DNA of 64,000 nt from Apodospora peruviana (lineage: Eukaryota; Ascomycota; Sordariomycetes; Sordariales; Lasiosphaeriaceae). The notes beneath the pieces were generated by a model that did not search any database, had not been told where the DNA came from, and saw only the letters and a list, made by a program, of their open reading frames with translations. Shown piece by piece: positions 12,360 to 24,604 of the stretch. Location: assembly GCA_033439685.1 (NCBI GenBank), contig JAUEDM010000008.1, positions 310,001 to 374,000 on the forward strand. The letters run 5' to 3'. The translations under genes and the position numbers were made by a program. Positions within the stretch are counted from its first letter, which is position 1. Every line of letters starts with the position of its first letter.

Positions 12360-13004
12360 GACGGGTAATAAGTCAGGAGTAAAATGCTACGTGTTTTGAC
12401 TTTCGCACTACTTATACCATGTTTCCTGGCGAACGAGAAATGTCGCTTCCCATTCTGCGGTCCCGGCCGGCGGCCGATACGGACGGAAAAGCGTCGGCCG
12501 TCAGGTATTCCGCGTCAGCCCGATCCTCCGAGGCTTGGCCAAGTTACAGTCGACGGGCAGAAATCAAAGCAGTTAAGTTAGTCTTGCGCGCCGTTCCCAT
12601 GGTTCACGGGACCACCAATCAGAGCCCGCAAAACGGAAATTCACCGAGAACTGCGAGGTTCCTTGGGAAAGGGGCGGTGCAGCTTGGCGTCCCACTTACA
12701 TACTAGGACTCTCAACCAACTACAGGAATGCTCTGATAGCAAGTTTGCTTTTACGGATGGTATGCAGCACCGGTGGGATCGCCCTGCCATGCTGAGCCTC
12801 TAGGCCGCGAATGCACAAGAGCGAGTTGAGTTGAACAGAAGACATGTATCGCCTTGACAGCTTCACCAATGAATCCCGTCATTAGAAGGGCCCGTGATTA
12901 GAAGGGCGTGTGTTTGTACCCCTTTCTGGTCAAAGTCTCTTTTCGTTCTCAGTTCACTTTCTTAACCAATGATAAAACTGAGTTTAGGGTAAACCTCTGC
13001 TTTT
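12360..13004. other. Intergenic between b561-type gene and AA9 gene
   Basis: Nothing recognisable beyond the expected promoter of the b561-type gene and 3' flank of the AA9 gene. Confidence 0.5.
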
Positions 13005-13959
13005 TCAGCCCGTCCACACGGGCGGCCCAGGAGCTTTGTACTCCAACAACCCACTGGATGGCCAGTCATAAACCCGTTCCTCAACTAATATCCCCGGGTC
13101 ACTGAAGTCATACGCCCCGGGGAACTTGGCCATGAACTCTGGCCCCGGCATCCTCGCTCCTCCCCCGTCGTTGCCAAGAACTTCAATCTGCGCGCAAGCG
13201 ATATAGAACTGCGTCGTGTTGAAAGCGGGCCGAACATAGAGGTGCTCGACCCGAAGCAGGTATTTGCCTGGTGGCGTGGTGGGCGGAATGGTAAAGTTCA
13301 TGCCCGTCTGGTCCCGAGTCAGCCACCAGGTGTCGTTCTTGGCGCCCAAGCTGGCGATCTTGAACCACTCGCCGTCTCCTTCGTAGGACGAAAGATCGTA
13401 AGAGTTCGAGCGCGAGAGGTACGCTTGGCCTGGGCCGTTGTGGTATATGATGTATGGTTCCATGGGCTTTATTAGATGTCAGTGTTGGTCTCCTCGATGC
13501 TACTTTGGCAAATGTATGGAACGGGAATATTACCTCATCAGCGCTTCTCCCAATTACGAAACCGACTTCATCCCCCGCAAGTACGGTTGCAGTCTTGCTT
13601 CCGGGGCCAGAAGTTGAAGCACCCCGGCCACAGCGTACATCCGGCGAGTAGATGTCGTAAAATGGCATGTACTGATCCCAGAGGCCAGAGTCAGGGGCTT
13701 GGCCGACTGAAATGTTCCTTTTGTGAAATTGACATTAGACCCCATGCCAGAGATAGTCTTTTGATGGGTAAAAAATACCGAACATATTCCCATTGCTCCG
13801 TCATGGTGTTGTTGAACAGGAACCGACTAAAGACATCTTGGAGTGAGGGTCAGTTAAACACCTTATGGTGAACTCGTACTGGTTGGGAAACATACAGTGT
13901 CCAGTTACGCAAGGCACGGAGGCCGCGATGAGGACGAACAGAGCGTCAGGAGCGAACAT
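13005..13959 (-). CDS. AA9 lytic polysaccharide monooxygenase (formerly GH61)
   Basis: Secreted copper enzyme that oxidatively cleaves cellulose or related beta-glucans. Four exons: 13959-13896, 13836-13779, 13717-13534 and 13466-13005 (introns 59, 61 and 67 nt); 255 residues. A 20-residue signal peptide (MFAPDALFVLIAASVPCVTG) is followed directly by His21, the required N-terminal copper-brace histidine of the mature enzyme, in HYVFSRF. The second copper histidine is His111 in IIYHNGPGQAYLS, and the axial tyrosine with its glutamine is in TTQFYIACAQIEV (Gln188, Tyr190). LLRVEHLYV matches the family's RxE motif region. There is no CBM1, linker or GPI tail; the protein ends in EYKAPGPPVWTG, as in single-domain AA9s. 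The first acceptor (13837) was chosen because it restores HYVFSRF; the next AG downstream would shift the frame. Confidence 0.92.
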
Positions 13960-15521
13960 GTTGACCCAGATGCCATTTCAGGTTTGCAGAAGTCGAGTTG
14001 TGGTGGTGGAAGAAGCACACACGGGATAACTATGCGGTCGAGATGTGGTTTCGATTTATCCGGTATATGAGGTGGCGGCCACTCCGGGAACGGAAGCAAC
14101 ATGGCAATTAATTTGTAAAAACAATAAGAGGCGAGCAGCCTCCAATCTCCTCATGCTCATTAAAAACCCGAACTTTCTTAACCCCGTATCCACTACCTCG
14201 AATACTTATCAAAACTTCTAGGCTAGATCTATAGAGCATCGTGAGCTAGAAGTTGCACACTCGGCGAATTCTAGTAACCAAGCCCTAACCCAGCCCCATC
14301 TAACCCATCGACGCCCATTTCGGCTAGAATCCTCAGTTCCGCCGGGACAGCAATGGTTGTCCGTACTTCGTCCAGACTGATTGTTGAATATCCACTCCAG
14401 TGCTGACTCGGCATCGGAACTCAAAATATGCTTAGGGCCCGAAGGGCACGAGCTTTCTGGCTTTGGTATCCAAGGCATCAGCGGCTATTGCGATCAATGG
14501 ATGCCCGCCGAGTTAGCGGCCCGTTCGGCAATGTGGTCCGCGAGTTTGTCGAGGAATTGGGACACGAAAGGGAATGAATGATCTGTAGAGGGAAGATCGA
14601 AGTTGGAGTTTACTTTGGCTGGTTCAACACCCGTCTGCCCTTAGTGATAAAAGCTGTTTTGCTAACTGGCATTCTACTGTTTACAAACTCAAGTTCCACG
14701 TACATGTGCATGTACATATACTTAACTTTAGTTAGTATTTAAGTAATTTTGTTCTTTCACTTTCCATATCGATATCCTGCCCGTTATATGATCTCCGGAA
14801 GTGGCAAACGACGGGGCCTCCTTCGTAGACCACCTTGAAGATCAATAAACTTCCCAGATCCTACATGTGTTTACCGTGATTGGAACCAAATGGAACACTT
14901 GCTGGGACTTTCCAACTCTGCCCCTGTGGGATAAAAATGGTACTAATCCAGATTTCTCGCTCTCTCCAAGACACCCACCAGCAATTCCTGAAGGGCGGAC
15001 ATATCTACCGCAACCTATTAACCACTTACCTGGGCGACATGGACCGGGTCATCTTCCTAAACAACCAGCCATCCATCCCCAGCTTCATAATGAAACAGAT
15101 ATCCTACCCTAATAGTCAACCTAACACCCTTAGGTACCTTAGCTACCTGGTGCTTAGTTCTACATGGACCTCTCGGAACTCGGAACGAACACCATAACAT
15201 GAGTCATCTTTTAAAAATGGGTAGCTTCAAAAGTCACCATGTGTAGGTATTTGAAGGGAGATGAGATGAAACTCAATACGACGGGGTATATGAGGGACCT
15301 TTCCAGTGCCGCCTTTCAACAATTCAAACAAAATTCGCTCGCAGTGTAGTGGTTAGGCTAAAGCACGCCACGTCAGATGCGCGCGGCTACATCCCTCAAC
15401 AGTTTGCTCGTCGCCTCTAATTCCTGACAAATGCGGAGACCTGGGTTCGATTCCCGGAACGCGGCTGCGAAAATGTAATTTCTCTCATTTCTTTCAATGC
15501 CCTACGTATTATACAAAGTAG
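13960..15521. other. Gene-free interval with tRNA-like element
   Basis: It carries the AA9 promoter and, near its right end, the A/B-box element listed separately. No protein-coding gene is recognised. Confidence 0.5.
15334..15470 (+). tRNA. tRNA-like sequence with A and B boxes (tRNA pseudogene, intron-bearing tRNA or SINE head)
   Basis: An A-box-like segment (TAGTGGTTAGGC, 15347-15358) and a perfect B box (GGTTCGATTCC, 15444-15454) are in tRNA order. The T arm CTGGG TTCGATT CCCGG (15441-15457) folds. The A-to-B spacing is about 97 nt, some 50 nt more than an intronless tRNA. I could not pair the acceptor stem or define an anticodon, and there is no clear T-run terminator. It is therefore either a decayed or intron-containing tRNA or the 5' part of a tRNA-derived SINE. 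Confidence 0.4.
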
Positions 15522-17831
15522 CTATTCCTTGTCTTCCTCCATCTTGCTACCTTGTTCTTCGCCGTCCTCCCCATTCGCCTCGCTTTTCTCATCTTCTCCG
15601 TCCTCTTCATCGTCCTCATCCTCTCCGTCCTCATCTCCATCTCCTCCCTCCTCCTCCTCCTCCTCTCTCCTCCTCCTCACCTCATCCAACTTGGCATCCT
15701 CCTCTTTCCAAACCTTCCAAGCCTCGGGTGGGTGTATCGCAAAACAATCATCACACTCGCCACAATTCCCACAATCATCCACCAACCCCTTGTGCGGCTT
15801 GAAATAAATCCTCTCGATATCCGGATGTTTATACCACGGACTCGTCTCCAGGTCCTTCTCGCTCGGAATATTCGGCATGGCGACCTTATGGACCCTGGGC
15901 GCCGGCAGAGTGCGCGTGTAGACATCAACACCCCAAAGCTTGCAGAACCGGATGACCTCCGCAAACGGCCGTTTCATCTGGTCCGCAGGAGAAGGAGGAA
16001 GGGGCTCGTCCTCCTGTGATCTGGGCCAGGGTTCGAGGCACTCGAGATAGAGGGAGGCCGACGCGCTGGGATAATACGGGTATTGGCCGTGGTTTCCCCA
16101 GCTGGAGAGACAGCCGCACGGGAGTCTCTCCTCAGTTTCTTCTTCTTCCCCTTCCTTCCTGCCGATATTACCCCCTTTCTCGCTGCTCTCGTCTCCTTCC
16201 TCTCCTTCCTCCTCTTCCCCATTGGTCTTCTCCCTCTTCAAGTTCCCCTCCTCATCATAATCGTCATTCTCGTTATGATCCCAGCACTCGTCCCAGCACC
16301 TCACCCGAACAGCACCGAGCAGCACCCGTTCCAGCGTCTCCTCGGAACAGCCCCAGGGGCACTTATCGCCCCAAACACCATTCGTGACCAGTACCATGGC
16401 CTCGTGCATTTCAAACAAGCCGGCGACATACTCGGCAAACGCCTTTTCCCTAACATCCGCCTCATCATCTCGTTTCCCCTCCCACCCGCCGCAGAGTATG
16501 ACGTCGTCCATGCTGACGGTCAGGACGTCGAACCCGTCGTTGAACTCGTCGGGGTAATACATATCGGTCCGGTACCCGTGCACCGCCGTCCCGCACCACA
16601 GAACACTAGTACTCTCGGTCTTATGGCTCGTGGTCTTGGCCAGCTTGGTCCAGGCCAGGACGGTGTCGCAGTCAATATGATCGGCGATGCTCCCGTTTAT
16701 AAAGGTGAGATGTTTTAGGGACCCGCACGCCTGGATTAGAGCCTCCATCGGGTCTCGTTCCGGATCTTCGGGCGTGTCGAAGACCAGCTCTTCGATGGCG
16801 GAACATCCTCGAGGCAAGTCCCAGTGCGCAGCTGGAGAAGTTTCATTGGTTCCGGTGGACAGCTCGACGGTCATGTCCTCGTTGAAGCCGTAGATATACA
16901 CCGATTTTAGGTTGGGGAGTAGGAAGAGGGGACAGACTTGGCCCATCTGGATGCCTCCGAACGGAGTCACGTTCTCGTTGATGTAGTGGCTGGTGGGAAG
17001 GGCCCTGGACGATAAGCCGATGGCGATTTGTTGCACGGATGAGAACCCCGGGGTTCGGGGACTACATGTATACTTGATAATAGTAGGACTAGTAGTACCC
17101 TCGCCACCACCGTTGGAATGATCCTGGCTGCTGCTGTCCGAGTCATCAGGTATTTCCTCCTCTCCGTAATTGGAATCCTGGCTGCCGTCAGGTATTATTT
17201 CCTCGCGGCTTATGGTATGCTCAAGGACCCTTGCGAGAGAATTGAGGGTCTCGAAATCCAGGGACGGCTCTTCCTCGGTTGCTGATCTCCGGACGAACCG
17301 CACTGCTCGGAGTCGTGGGCTCAAGGCTATCAGCAGGACCTTGAGCGACGAATCGTCTCCGGCCGTGATGTCGGCCTGGCTGAAGGTCATATGGAGATCG
17401 TCAATCATGGATTGGTGCAAGAGGACTTCTTCAACGGGGGTGAAGAACTCTTTGTAACTGATGGGAGTGGCTGGGCCTGGAAGAACCGGGTTTCTCCCCC
17501 TTTCACAGTTGGGCGGCTCAACCAGATCAATTGGTTCCTTCCAATCACTCCACTTGCTTCGCGAGCCCCAGATCTCGATGGACCGAATGTGCCATGCTAT
17601 CACCCTGTCGTTTCGTATGACGATGTCGCGGAGCAGCTGGGGTATGGTGAGTGGGTGTATATCAGAGACGGCGCGGTATTTGGAGTGGCATTCCCGGTTA
17701 TAGCGGAGGATAAACTGGAGGCGGTTTTGCAGCGACTTGCACGTTAGAGCTAGATTGAGGTGAGCAGGAGGATCGCAGAGGTCCAGGATCTGTTGCATCA
17801 GCTCGGGTGCGAGGCTGGTGATTGAGGCCAT
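15522..17831 (-). CDS. F-box domain protein with acidic low-complexity C-terminus
   Basis: Probable substrate adaptor of an SCF ubiquitin ligase. It is a single exon of 769 residues starting at ATG 17831. The N-terminal 45 residues (SLAPELMQQILDLCDPPAHL, then NLALTCKSL) form an F-box, which would bind Skp1. The rest is a divergent substrate-recognition region with no leucine-rich repeats that I can define, with two strongly acidic or low-complexity blocks (near residues 225-245 and 540-590) and a final stretch of some 60 residues almost entirely Glu, Asp, Gly and Arg. Its coding strand complement explains the long TCC/CCT tracts around 15590-15670. The target is unknown. The F-box call is confident. 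Confidence 0.8.
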   Translation of the reverse strand: MASITSLAPELMQQILDLCDPPAHLNLALTCKSLQNRLQFILRYNRECHSKYRAVSDIHPLTIPQLLRDIVIRNDRVIAWHIRSIEIWGSRSKWSDWKEPIDLVEPPNCERGRNPVLPGPATPISYKEFFTPVEEVLLHQSMIDDLHMTFSQADITAGDDSSLKVLLIALSPRLRAVRFVRRSATEEEPSLDFETLNSLARVLEHTISREEIIPDGSQDSNYGEEEIPDDSDSSSQDHSNGGGEGTTSPTIIKYTCSPRTPGFSSVQQIAIGLSSRALPTSHYINENVTPFGGIQMGQVCPLFLLPNLKSVYIYGFNEDMTVELSTGTNETSPAAHWDLPRGCSAIEELVFDTPEDPERDPMEALIQACGSLKHLTFINGSIADHIDCDTVLAWTKLAKTTSHKTESTSVLWCGTAVHGYRTDMYYPDEFNDGFDVLTVSMDDVILCGGWEGKRDDEADVREKAFAEYVAGLFEMHEAMVLVTNGVWGDKCPWGCSEETLERVLLGAVRVRCWDECWDHNENDDYDEEGNLKREKTNGEEEEGEEGDESSEKGGNIGRKEGEEEETEERLPCGCLSSWGNHGQYPYYPSASASLYLECLEPWPRSQEDEPLPPSPADQMKRPFAEVIRFCKLWGVDVYTRTLPAPRVHKVAMPNIPSEKDLETSPWYKHPDIERIYFKPHKGLVDDCGNCGECDDCFAIHPPEAWKVWKEEDAKLDEVRRRREEEEEEGGDGDEDGEDEDDEEDGEDEKSEANGEDGEEQGSKMEEDKE

Positions 17832-17841
17832 GATGGGCGAG

Positions 17842-17875
17842 AGATGGCGGTTAGGGAGAGATGGCGGTTAGGGAG
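17842..17875. repeat. 17-bp tandem duplication in F-box gene leader
   Basis: The unit AGATGGCGGTTAGGGAG occurs twice back to back, 11 bp upstream of the F-box ATG (on the minus strand). It would lie in the 5' leader or core promoter. Confidence 0.85.
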
Positions 17876-18712
17876 AGGTGACAGCAGTGCGAGAGTGGAA
17901 AGTCTGGTTCTTCAAATGTTCTGAATGTTGTTTCTTGTAATAAATTTTTAAAAGCGGTCGCGCACCTGCCTACCTAGGCATCAGTCACCCCTACCTGGAT
18001 CAGACGTCGGGAGCCAACTGAGATAACCGATTGGCTCCAAGGATCTGTCTTTCTGTACTGCGCTAGTCTACTTTCGTCGTACTTGGCCTTTACCACGTGC
18101 CTACTGCCAACCTGGTACCCAAGCAGATAATAGAAACAAAAAATGGCACACACCGACCAAACGATTTGGAGCCCGACAATTAAGCTAGATTAGTCCACCG
18201 CCACAAGGTGGAATAATTGAAATTAAAATACAGTAATTTATTCTATCTCCCTATTAACCCTTATATAAAGTTTCACAGCGATTGAAAAAGGTATCGTGGA
18301 GTTGTTATGGTGCATAGTCCATGACATGGTTGGCGTGGTGGCATCTGTGCCATTTTTTGTTCAATTACATTACTAGGTCGGTACTAAGTACTATTTCATC
18401 CCATCGGGTAGAATGGTGGTGGTCCTTGCCCAAGAGGGGATTGACCTGGCGACCAATGCAGGGTCTGAAAACGACGATGCTGTGGTACGAAATATATCAC
18501 CGGGGATCTTGGCAAAGCATGGGGCAAACGAAGTCCTCCATGAACACCATTACGCGGTTGTGTGGAAGCATCCAAATTATCCCAGATCTCTCATCAAGAG
18601 ACAAGAACCACTACCGTCGCCTATCCATTAATTACCTCAATGTCGAAACACGCACCCGCCACCCACGGGAACAGCCATACACACGGAAATCGAAACAGAA
18701 CCATAAAAGAAG
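17876..18712. other. Intergenic between F-box and OPT genes
   Basis: No gene is recognised; it holds the F-box promoter and the 3' flank of the OPT transporter. Confidence 0.5.
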
Positions 18713-21563
18713 TCAAGGAAAACCCCCCCTCTCAGGCCCAAAATACCCCCTATCCTTGGGAATCTCCAAAATACCCACATTACTCCCGTCCACACCCGCC
18801 CAGGAGACCTTATTTCCCCACCAGTCCAACTTGACAGGATTATACCCAATCGCAAAAAACATAACAAGCGCTGAGATCGCAACACCAGCCGTCAGCGCAG
18901 CCGACAAGACATAGTTATACTTTTCCCACCACGCCAGCCTGTGTCTGGGAAGCCAGTACATGAATACGATACTCAAAATAAATCCAGGCGTCTTGTACGA
19001 CATGTTGCTCGGCGCCCAGTGCTGCACCCCCTGAATAATAAGAATCGGGTTCAGCCAGAGTAAGCTCGCAATAAACCTGAACAGGGTCTTGTCAAGCAGA
19101 GCGAACGTCCGTGGCCGTAACGTCTGCCGGAGTCTTTCCCTGACAGGAGGCAGGTACTTTGGTCCGCAACCCTGTCCGACTAGAAACACTATGGCAATCC
19201 CGACGCCGATGAGGAAACACCACTTCAGTAACGGGTACAAAGATTCGAACATTCGTCTGCTGCCGAGCAGGCCCCACATCAGACTGCTAGCATAAAGCGG
19301 TGCGCCGTCGTTGGCACAGGTGAATCTTGACGGCTGCGTGGGCGTGCACAACCCCTTCACGTTCTCAAGGATAAAATTCTGGGTTCCAACGGCAACGAAG
19401 CACGTGATAATGATCGTGCCGATCTGGCTCCTGAACACTGATCGGGGTGGAATCTTGACGTAGTGCGCCATCTTCTGGTCTTGAACATAGTTATCGCTGT
19501 AACCGGCCAGCGCCCATGATCCGAGAGTCTGCGCAAAAAGGAACGCGTTGGGGTTGCCGGGCACCAGGAAGCCTGTGATCACCTGGATGAGTGCGCCGAG
19601 ACCGAGGTTAGTGCCAGTCGTGGCGGACAGGAATGACAGAGGCACGGCAAAGACGAGGTTGATGCCTATCATTAGAAACACAAGCCAGACGGGTGTGTCG
19701 AGCGGGTAGATCTGTAAGAAAACGACCGAGACAACGATGGCTGCTACCAAGATGAGAAGGAACCACCAGTCTGGGACTTCGGGGTACTTGGCCATCAGTC
19801 GGGAGTGGACGTCCATCGCGCCTTCGTAGTTGCCTTTCCCGTGGCGGAGACCCTTGTAGAAATCGACGTAGGCTTGGCCGACTGTTGCCCATTGGTTTAC
19901 CATTATGTAACTTCCGCCTCGTTAGATAAAACAAGGTATGAGAGAGGAGAGCGAGGATCAACTCACAGAAAATAGACCGGATAGAAAGCGAAATTCGCTC
20001 CCACGGTCAAAATATACCCAGCCGAGTAAAAGGGAGGCGAATAATTCTGATAAAGCTTCTCATCAAGCTTATTATTGACAACAACATTCTGCACCACATA
20101 CGGTTTCCCGTCATTCGCAAACGCAGAACTGCTGTTGATCGGCAGGTAAGCCGAGTAGTTCATATTACTGTAGTAAATACCCAGAATGATAAGCCCGCCG
20201 AGTATACCGCCAAAATACTGAGTGCAGGTACTGAAGAACGGCAGCGCGAGTGCGTCGTAACTGCTCGTCGCGACGTTCCAGTCAAATGTCGTGATGGGAT
20301 TAAATAGACCAAGTCCTAAATTGGAGCCGGTCAAAATGGCAAGCGTAATGTTGTCTGGTGCGATCCAGGTCATCCAGTTGAATGTCGCTAAAGCCGTAAA
20401 TAAGTAGCCTGGGAACCAGTAGTAGAAGAACATCCCAAGTGTGCAGAGGTAGAAGAACCGATATCGAGAAATGGTCCACCCGTATATGTTTTCTTTTGGC
20501 TCTGGTCGGGTCAAGGCGCGGTTCATGGCGATTTTCGGCAGGATGGTCGGCCAGAGGGCTTTCACGGGATACACAGAAAACCGCCGGAGGTAACCCGCAA
20601 AACCCATGCCCATGAGCTGGACGAAGAGGGTCAGCATGAGCTGGTAGCCGAAGTTTACAAAGTCGAGGCCGTAGTAGACGTCCAACTTCTGGACGAGGAT
20701 CTGTTTCTGTCAGTCTCCTTCTTTTCGAGATCAATGACAAAACGTACCATGCCGTAAGAATTGGTCGTGTAGATGGCGATATTGTATGTAATCGTAGCAA
20801 ACATTTGCTCTTTAAACGTCCACGGGCCAGGATTGAGCGAGTGTCTGACACCAAAGAGCGTGATGCCCCAGTCCGGCAGCGCCCAGACCAGAAACTTCGC
20901 GCAAGGGAACAGCAGGATCTGGATGACCGAGCCGTTGAGACCTATTTTCCTATTCTCAGCAAACTCCCACAGCACAACACAATGCAGAAAAGACTCACTG
21001 ATAGCCGGAAACCGACTATTAAAGAAAGTCGACATAAAAGTCCCAATAACCGCCCATGCGATCCCCAAGAAATATGCCCTGATGGTCTCGATGGGCACAT
21101 TCTGGTCGTCGAAAGGGTCCGCCACCGCCCTGACACCAGGGTAGGGAGATGAATAGCGCATCATAACCGCATCGATCCTGAGGTCGCGCTCATAAAACTC
21201 CCCGTACTGCTTCGGTCCAAGTTCGAGAAGCCGGCGCATGCGGTTCCGCATCTCACTCGGAAAATTCCAGTCATCAGCGTGAAATTTGAGACTCTCCTGT
21301 ACAATGGCCAACGCTTCCTCCTCCGTCATGTTGTTGATCTTGTCCAAAATGTACTCGCCTTCCCCGTTGGGCGCGAGCTCCTCGAGCATCTCGTGCGGGA
21401 TCTGGTCGCCGATGGGTCTTTCAGATGCCCCAGCGCGGGAGGGGATCTTTTCGGGGTCATGGTCGGATGGGTAGTTGGGCACGATCTCGTCATCGTCGTC
21501 CTCCACGCGAGCGTGGTTGTTGGTGTCATTGTGGTCGACAATTTCGGGTTTTCCGGACGACAT
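18713..21563 (-). CDS. OPT-family oligopeptide transporter
   Basis: Polytopic plasma-membrane proton symporter of the OPT family; substrates in the family are small peptides, glutathione or metal chelates, and the specific one is not predictable. Four exons: 21563-20999, 20941-20748, 20700-19967 and 19910-18713 (introns 57, 47 and 56 nt); 896 residues. The start is the ATG of MSSGKPEIV. An acidic cytosolic N-terminus is followed by the OPT entry motif PIETIRAYFLGIAWAVIGTF and by FNSRFPAISLNGSVIQILLFP; NPGPWTFKEQ, YVDFYKGLRHGKG and the tail GILEIPKDRGYFGPERGGFP are family signatures. There are roughly 14-16 hydrophobic segments. The upstream neighbour on the same strand is a Zn2Cys6 regulator 0.7 kb away; local control is possible but unproven. 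Confidence 0.93.
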
Positions 21564-22296
21564 CTTTGCGAGAATAGGGAGTTGTCGTTGGAAGCAGGAG
21601 GACAAGCGCTCAAGCTAGTTAGCCCACAGACATCGCCAGCACACTAAAGAGAATGAAAACACCAGAACTGCAGTCAGTCAAGATTCCTCATAGAGATCCC
21701 CAATGCGGGGCAGAGACACGGTCCGACCTTATCAGGAAGGCGGTTTCTGTTGCGACACGTCCATCAGTCCCGGCTATGTTCAACGTTACATGCAGTGATC
21801 ATCTCCAAATAATAGCAGCAGCGATAATCGGCAACTGGGGTTGAACAGCATACTGCTCGAAAGTGCGGGGCAGAGGCACCTGCCGGTTGGATATCATGTT
21901 CGTTGTTTATACTTCTCGGGAATAGATGAGGTCTGGCCCGTCTGGGTCCCCGTGGCCGAGATAGTATTATATATTTGGCTGTTATGGTCCCCCTTTTATT
22001 TACCGGCAGCTGGGGCTAGGCCTGATTCGGAAGGCGGCTCACTTGCTTGAACATATGCATCCGCCATTTATCGTCACTCATGTTGTTGAAAGTTGCGATT
22101 CATTGTTGGTCCCGTGGAAAGATACTGCATCTCGTCCTCTTCTCTTTTCATCGTTTGTGTCTCCAGAACCACTCGGCTGGTGTGATATGAGAAATTTGAG
22201 CAAGTGCTTGCACAAGACGGACCGTTGAACCCCTCGACCATACACTGAAAGCTTTATCCTAGCCATCAAACTCGTGAACGACGCACATACGAGACG
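21564..22296. other. Intergenic between OPT gene and Zn2Cys6 gene
   Basis: It contains the OPT promoter and the 3' flank of the regulator. No other gene is recognised. Confidence 0.5.
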
Positions 22297-24604
22297 CTAA
22301 TTTTGATCTGCCAAAGTCCCAGAATGATAAAAGAACTCTTGCTGCTGATCCCCACCCACCAGCCCATCAGAAAAATACTCATGATGATGCTGTTGTTGTT
22401 GCTGCTCCAACGATGCCGACCTGGCATCCAGGTCCAGCACCGTCGCCGTGCTAAAGCTCAACGTGGGCGACTCAGACCGCAACCCAAACATATCGTGATA
22501 TGTTGCCGTCGCCGACGACGACGACACACTGTGATGAGCGGAGTGAAATGGCATCATTTGGAACCCAGACGTCGAATCAACAGGCGTCTGGGTCTCAGCA
22601 TCCAACAGACCACCGCCGGCTCCGGACACTGACCCAGACGCTGCCGTAGCCACCGCCGCCGCCGCCCTCGTCCTCGCAATCTCCTCAAGACGATGCCTCC
22701 TCCCGACCGGCGAAGGGGTCATATCAATATCCTGCAGACTCTCGTCCATCTCCTGCAGACCAATCGCAACAAAGCTGACCCCCTTAGCCCTGACCTTCAA
22801 ACTCCACCGGAAGTCCTCCAGCTTTCTTCGGTAAAACTCTGCTTCCTCGTCCGTCGAGCTGGTAGCCCACAGCAGCCCGCCGTACGTACGTATAAACGCC
22901 AGCGACTTGGGCGAAGCGAACCACCAAAATGCCTGCATGTGTTCCGGCCGTAACGCCTCGACAAAATCGATGGCGCGTTCCAGTCGGGCCTTGCCGGCTT
23001 CGCGACAAAGCTCGCGCATCGGCCGTGGCGTATCTGGAGTCAGACTGCGGATGACGTGCCGGTAGATGATGATCTCGGTCACAAAGTAGGAGAGGTGAAG
23101 ATATCCGTTTGAGCAGAGCTTCCGAGTCTTGACGTCTTCCATGCGTAGTTCCGGCGGCATGTCGTTAGCCCATTCTTTGAGGTGGACAGCCAGAGGTTTG
23201 ACGAGCTCGAGAAGCCTCTGGACGCCGCTTGTGGCCACGAGTTCCTGAATTCGGGTCTGATCGGGGCTATATAGTAAATCGAGAGCACTGGCCATGATCT
23301 GTGTGAGCTTGGTGAGGTGGATGAACAGCAGCCTGCCCTTCTCAACTTCGGTGCTTCCCTCCTTGTCGTCCTCGTCGGCGGCAGACTCCGGGAAATCGGC
23401 TAGCGACACCCGCGGCACCTGCCAGTCTGATGACCTGACGTGCGAAGGGCGTCCGTATATCAGTGCTGACCATTTATCTTGCATGAAGATGGCCCACGCA
23501 AGACGTCGTCGCAGCCCCTTCTCCCACTCTGGAATGTTCCAATTCGTGCAATCGAGATGAAGACCCAGTTCTTCCCCAACCGCCACCACCTGCGTGGTTA
23601 GTACCCAAGAATCGCCCCCAGAGCGCTGGAGAAGCAGAAGTCCGGCTTGCACAGACGAGAGCTTCGGCCTGTGGATGACACCCATCAGAGCCTTCATTGC
23701 TGTCCGCAGCAGGGCGTCTGCGTCGGGCTTCGTATTTGTTGCCAGCTCGCGATCATATTCCCACCAGTCCATGGCCAAGAGATAGACGGCTGCAAGGAGC
23801 GGGGGCGAGAACTCCTTGTAGCTTCGGGCAAATTTCTCGAGGAAGACGCCCTTATGGAGGATGGGGTAGCTGGGATGCACGATCCGAAAGTACAAATCTA
23901 TTAGGCCGGGACCGTGAGGCTGCACGATCTGCTCGATGGTATCGAGGTCATCGTCAACGTCGCCGCTGAAGAGGGTGTGGCGGTCGGAGCGCGAGAGGAA
24001 TGTGGTGTTGTCCGCAACGCGACGGAATTTGCATCCGTCCTCGCCATTGCCCGACTCGTAGAACCTATGTATGAGGTCGAGCAACCGTTCCTCGTGCAAA
24101 GAGCTGGGCCCGATGTATTTGAAGTGCACCGTCCGATGGAGGCCGAGTGTGCGGTCGAGGAGCGATCGAACGTTGGAGGCGTCGGACGGACCGAAGAAGG
24201 GTCCGTCACTGGGGGTTTGTGTTGACTTCGTCTTCTTCAGCGGTGGTCTGTATGTATTGGAGCAGTTAGAGGATGATCACAGTAGCTGAAACAAACCTGG
24301 AAGGTGGAAAAGTAGCAACCTACCTAGGTTCAGCGTCGCCAGCACCATCCAGGCTCCCAGCGGCATCATCCGGGACGTCCACCCTCTTCTGCTTCTTCCT
24401 TCGTTGGGGCACGTCGATGTAAGTGCATTCGCGGTCGTGGAAAACACATAGGACGCATCGGTCCTGGTCAGGCTCCTTCACGCATCGCGTTTTGCGTTTC
24501 CGGCAGACATCGCAAGGTCGTTCGGGTCGTGAGGCCTTTCGAGACTGGGCTTGTGAGGCGGCACCGTCGGGACTGGAGTGGCTCGATTCGGAGGCATTAT
24601 CCAT
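22297..24604 (-). CDS. Zn2Cys6 binuclear-cluster transcription factor with fungal_trans domain
   Basis: Nuclear regulator. Two exons (24604-24324 and 24247-22297, 76-nt intron) give 743 residues. The zinc cluster is at residues 31-60: Cys31, 34, 41, 50, 53 and 60, in PCDVCRKRKTRC followed by DRCVLCVFHDREC. This is a short-spaced cluster with a basic RRKKQKR stretch after it. Next comes the conserved SDGPFFGPSDASNVRSLLDR and then a middle homology region (about residues 150-500) that includes LIDLYFRIVHPSYPILHK, LAWAIFMQDKWSALIYGRPSH and YLHLSYFVTEIIIYRH. The C-terminus is Ser-, Gln- and His-rich, probably an activation region. The cluster type resembles DAL81/TamA-like nitrogen regulators, but this is only an impression. 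It is divergent from the calcium uniporter gene (724 bp between start codons). Confidence 0.92.

Noticed and set aside
15590..16250. TCC/CCT-rich tracts looking like microsatellites
   Set aside because: They are explained by Glu/Asp/Gly codon runs in the acidic regions of the F-box protein on the minus strand.
17842..17875. TTAGGG telomere-like words upstream of the F-box gene
   Set aside because: There are only two, inside a 17-bp duplication, so this is not an interstitial telomere array.
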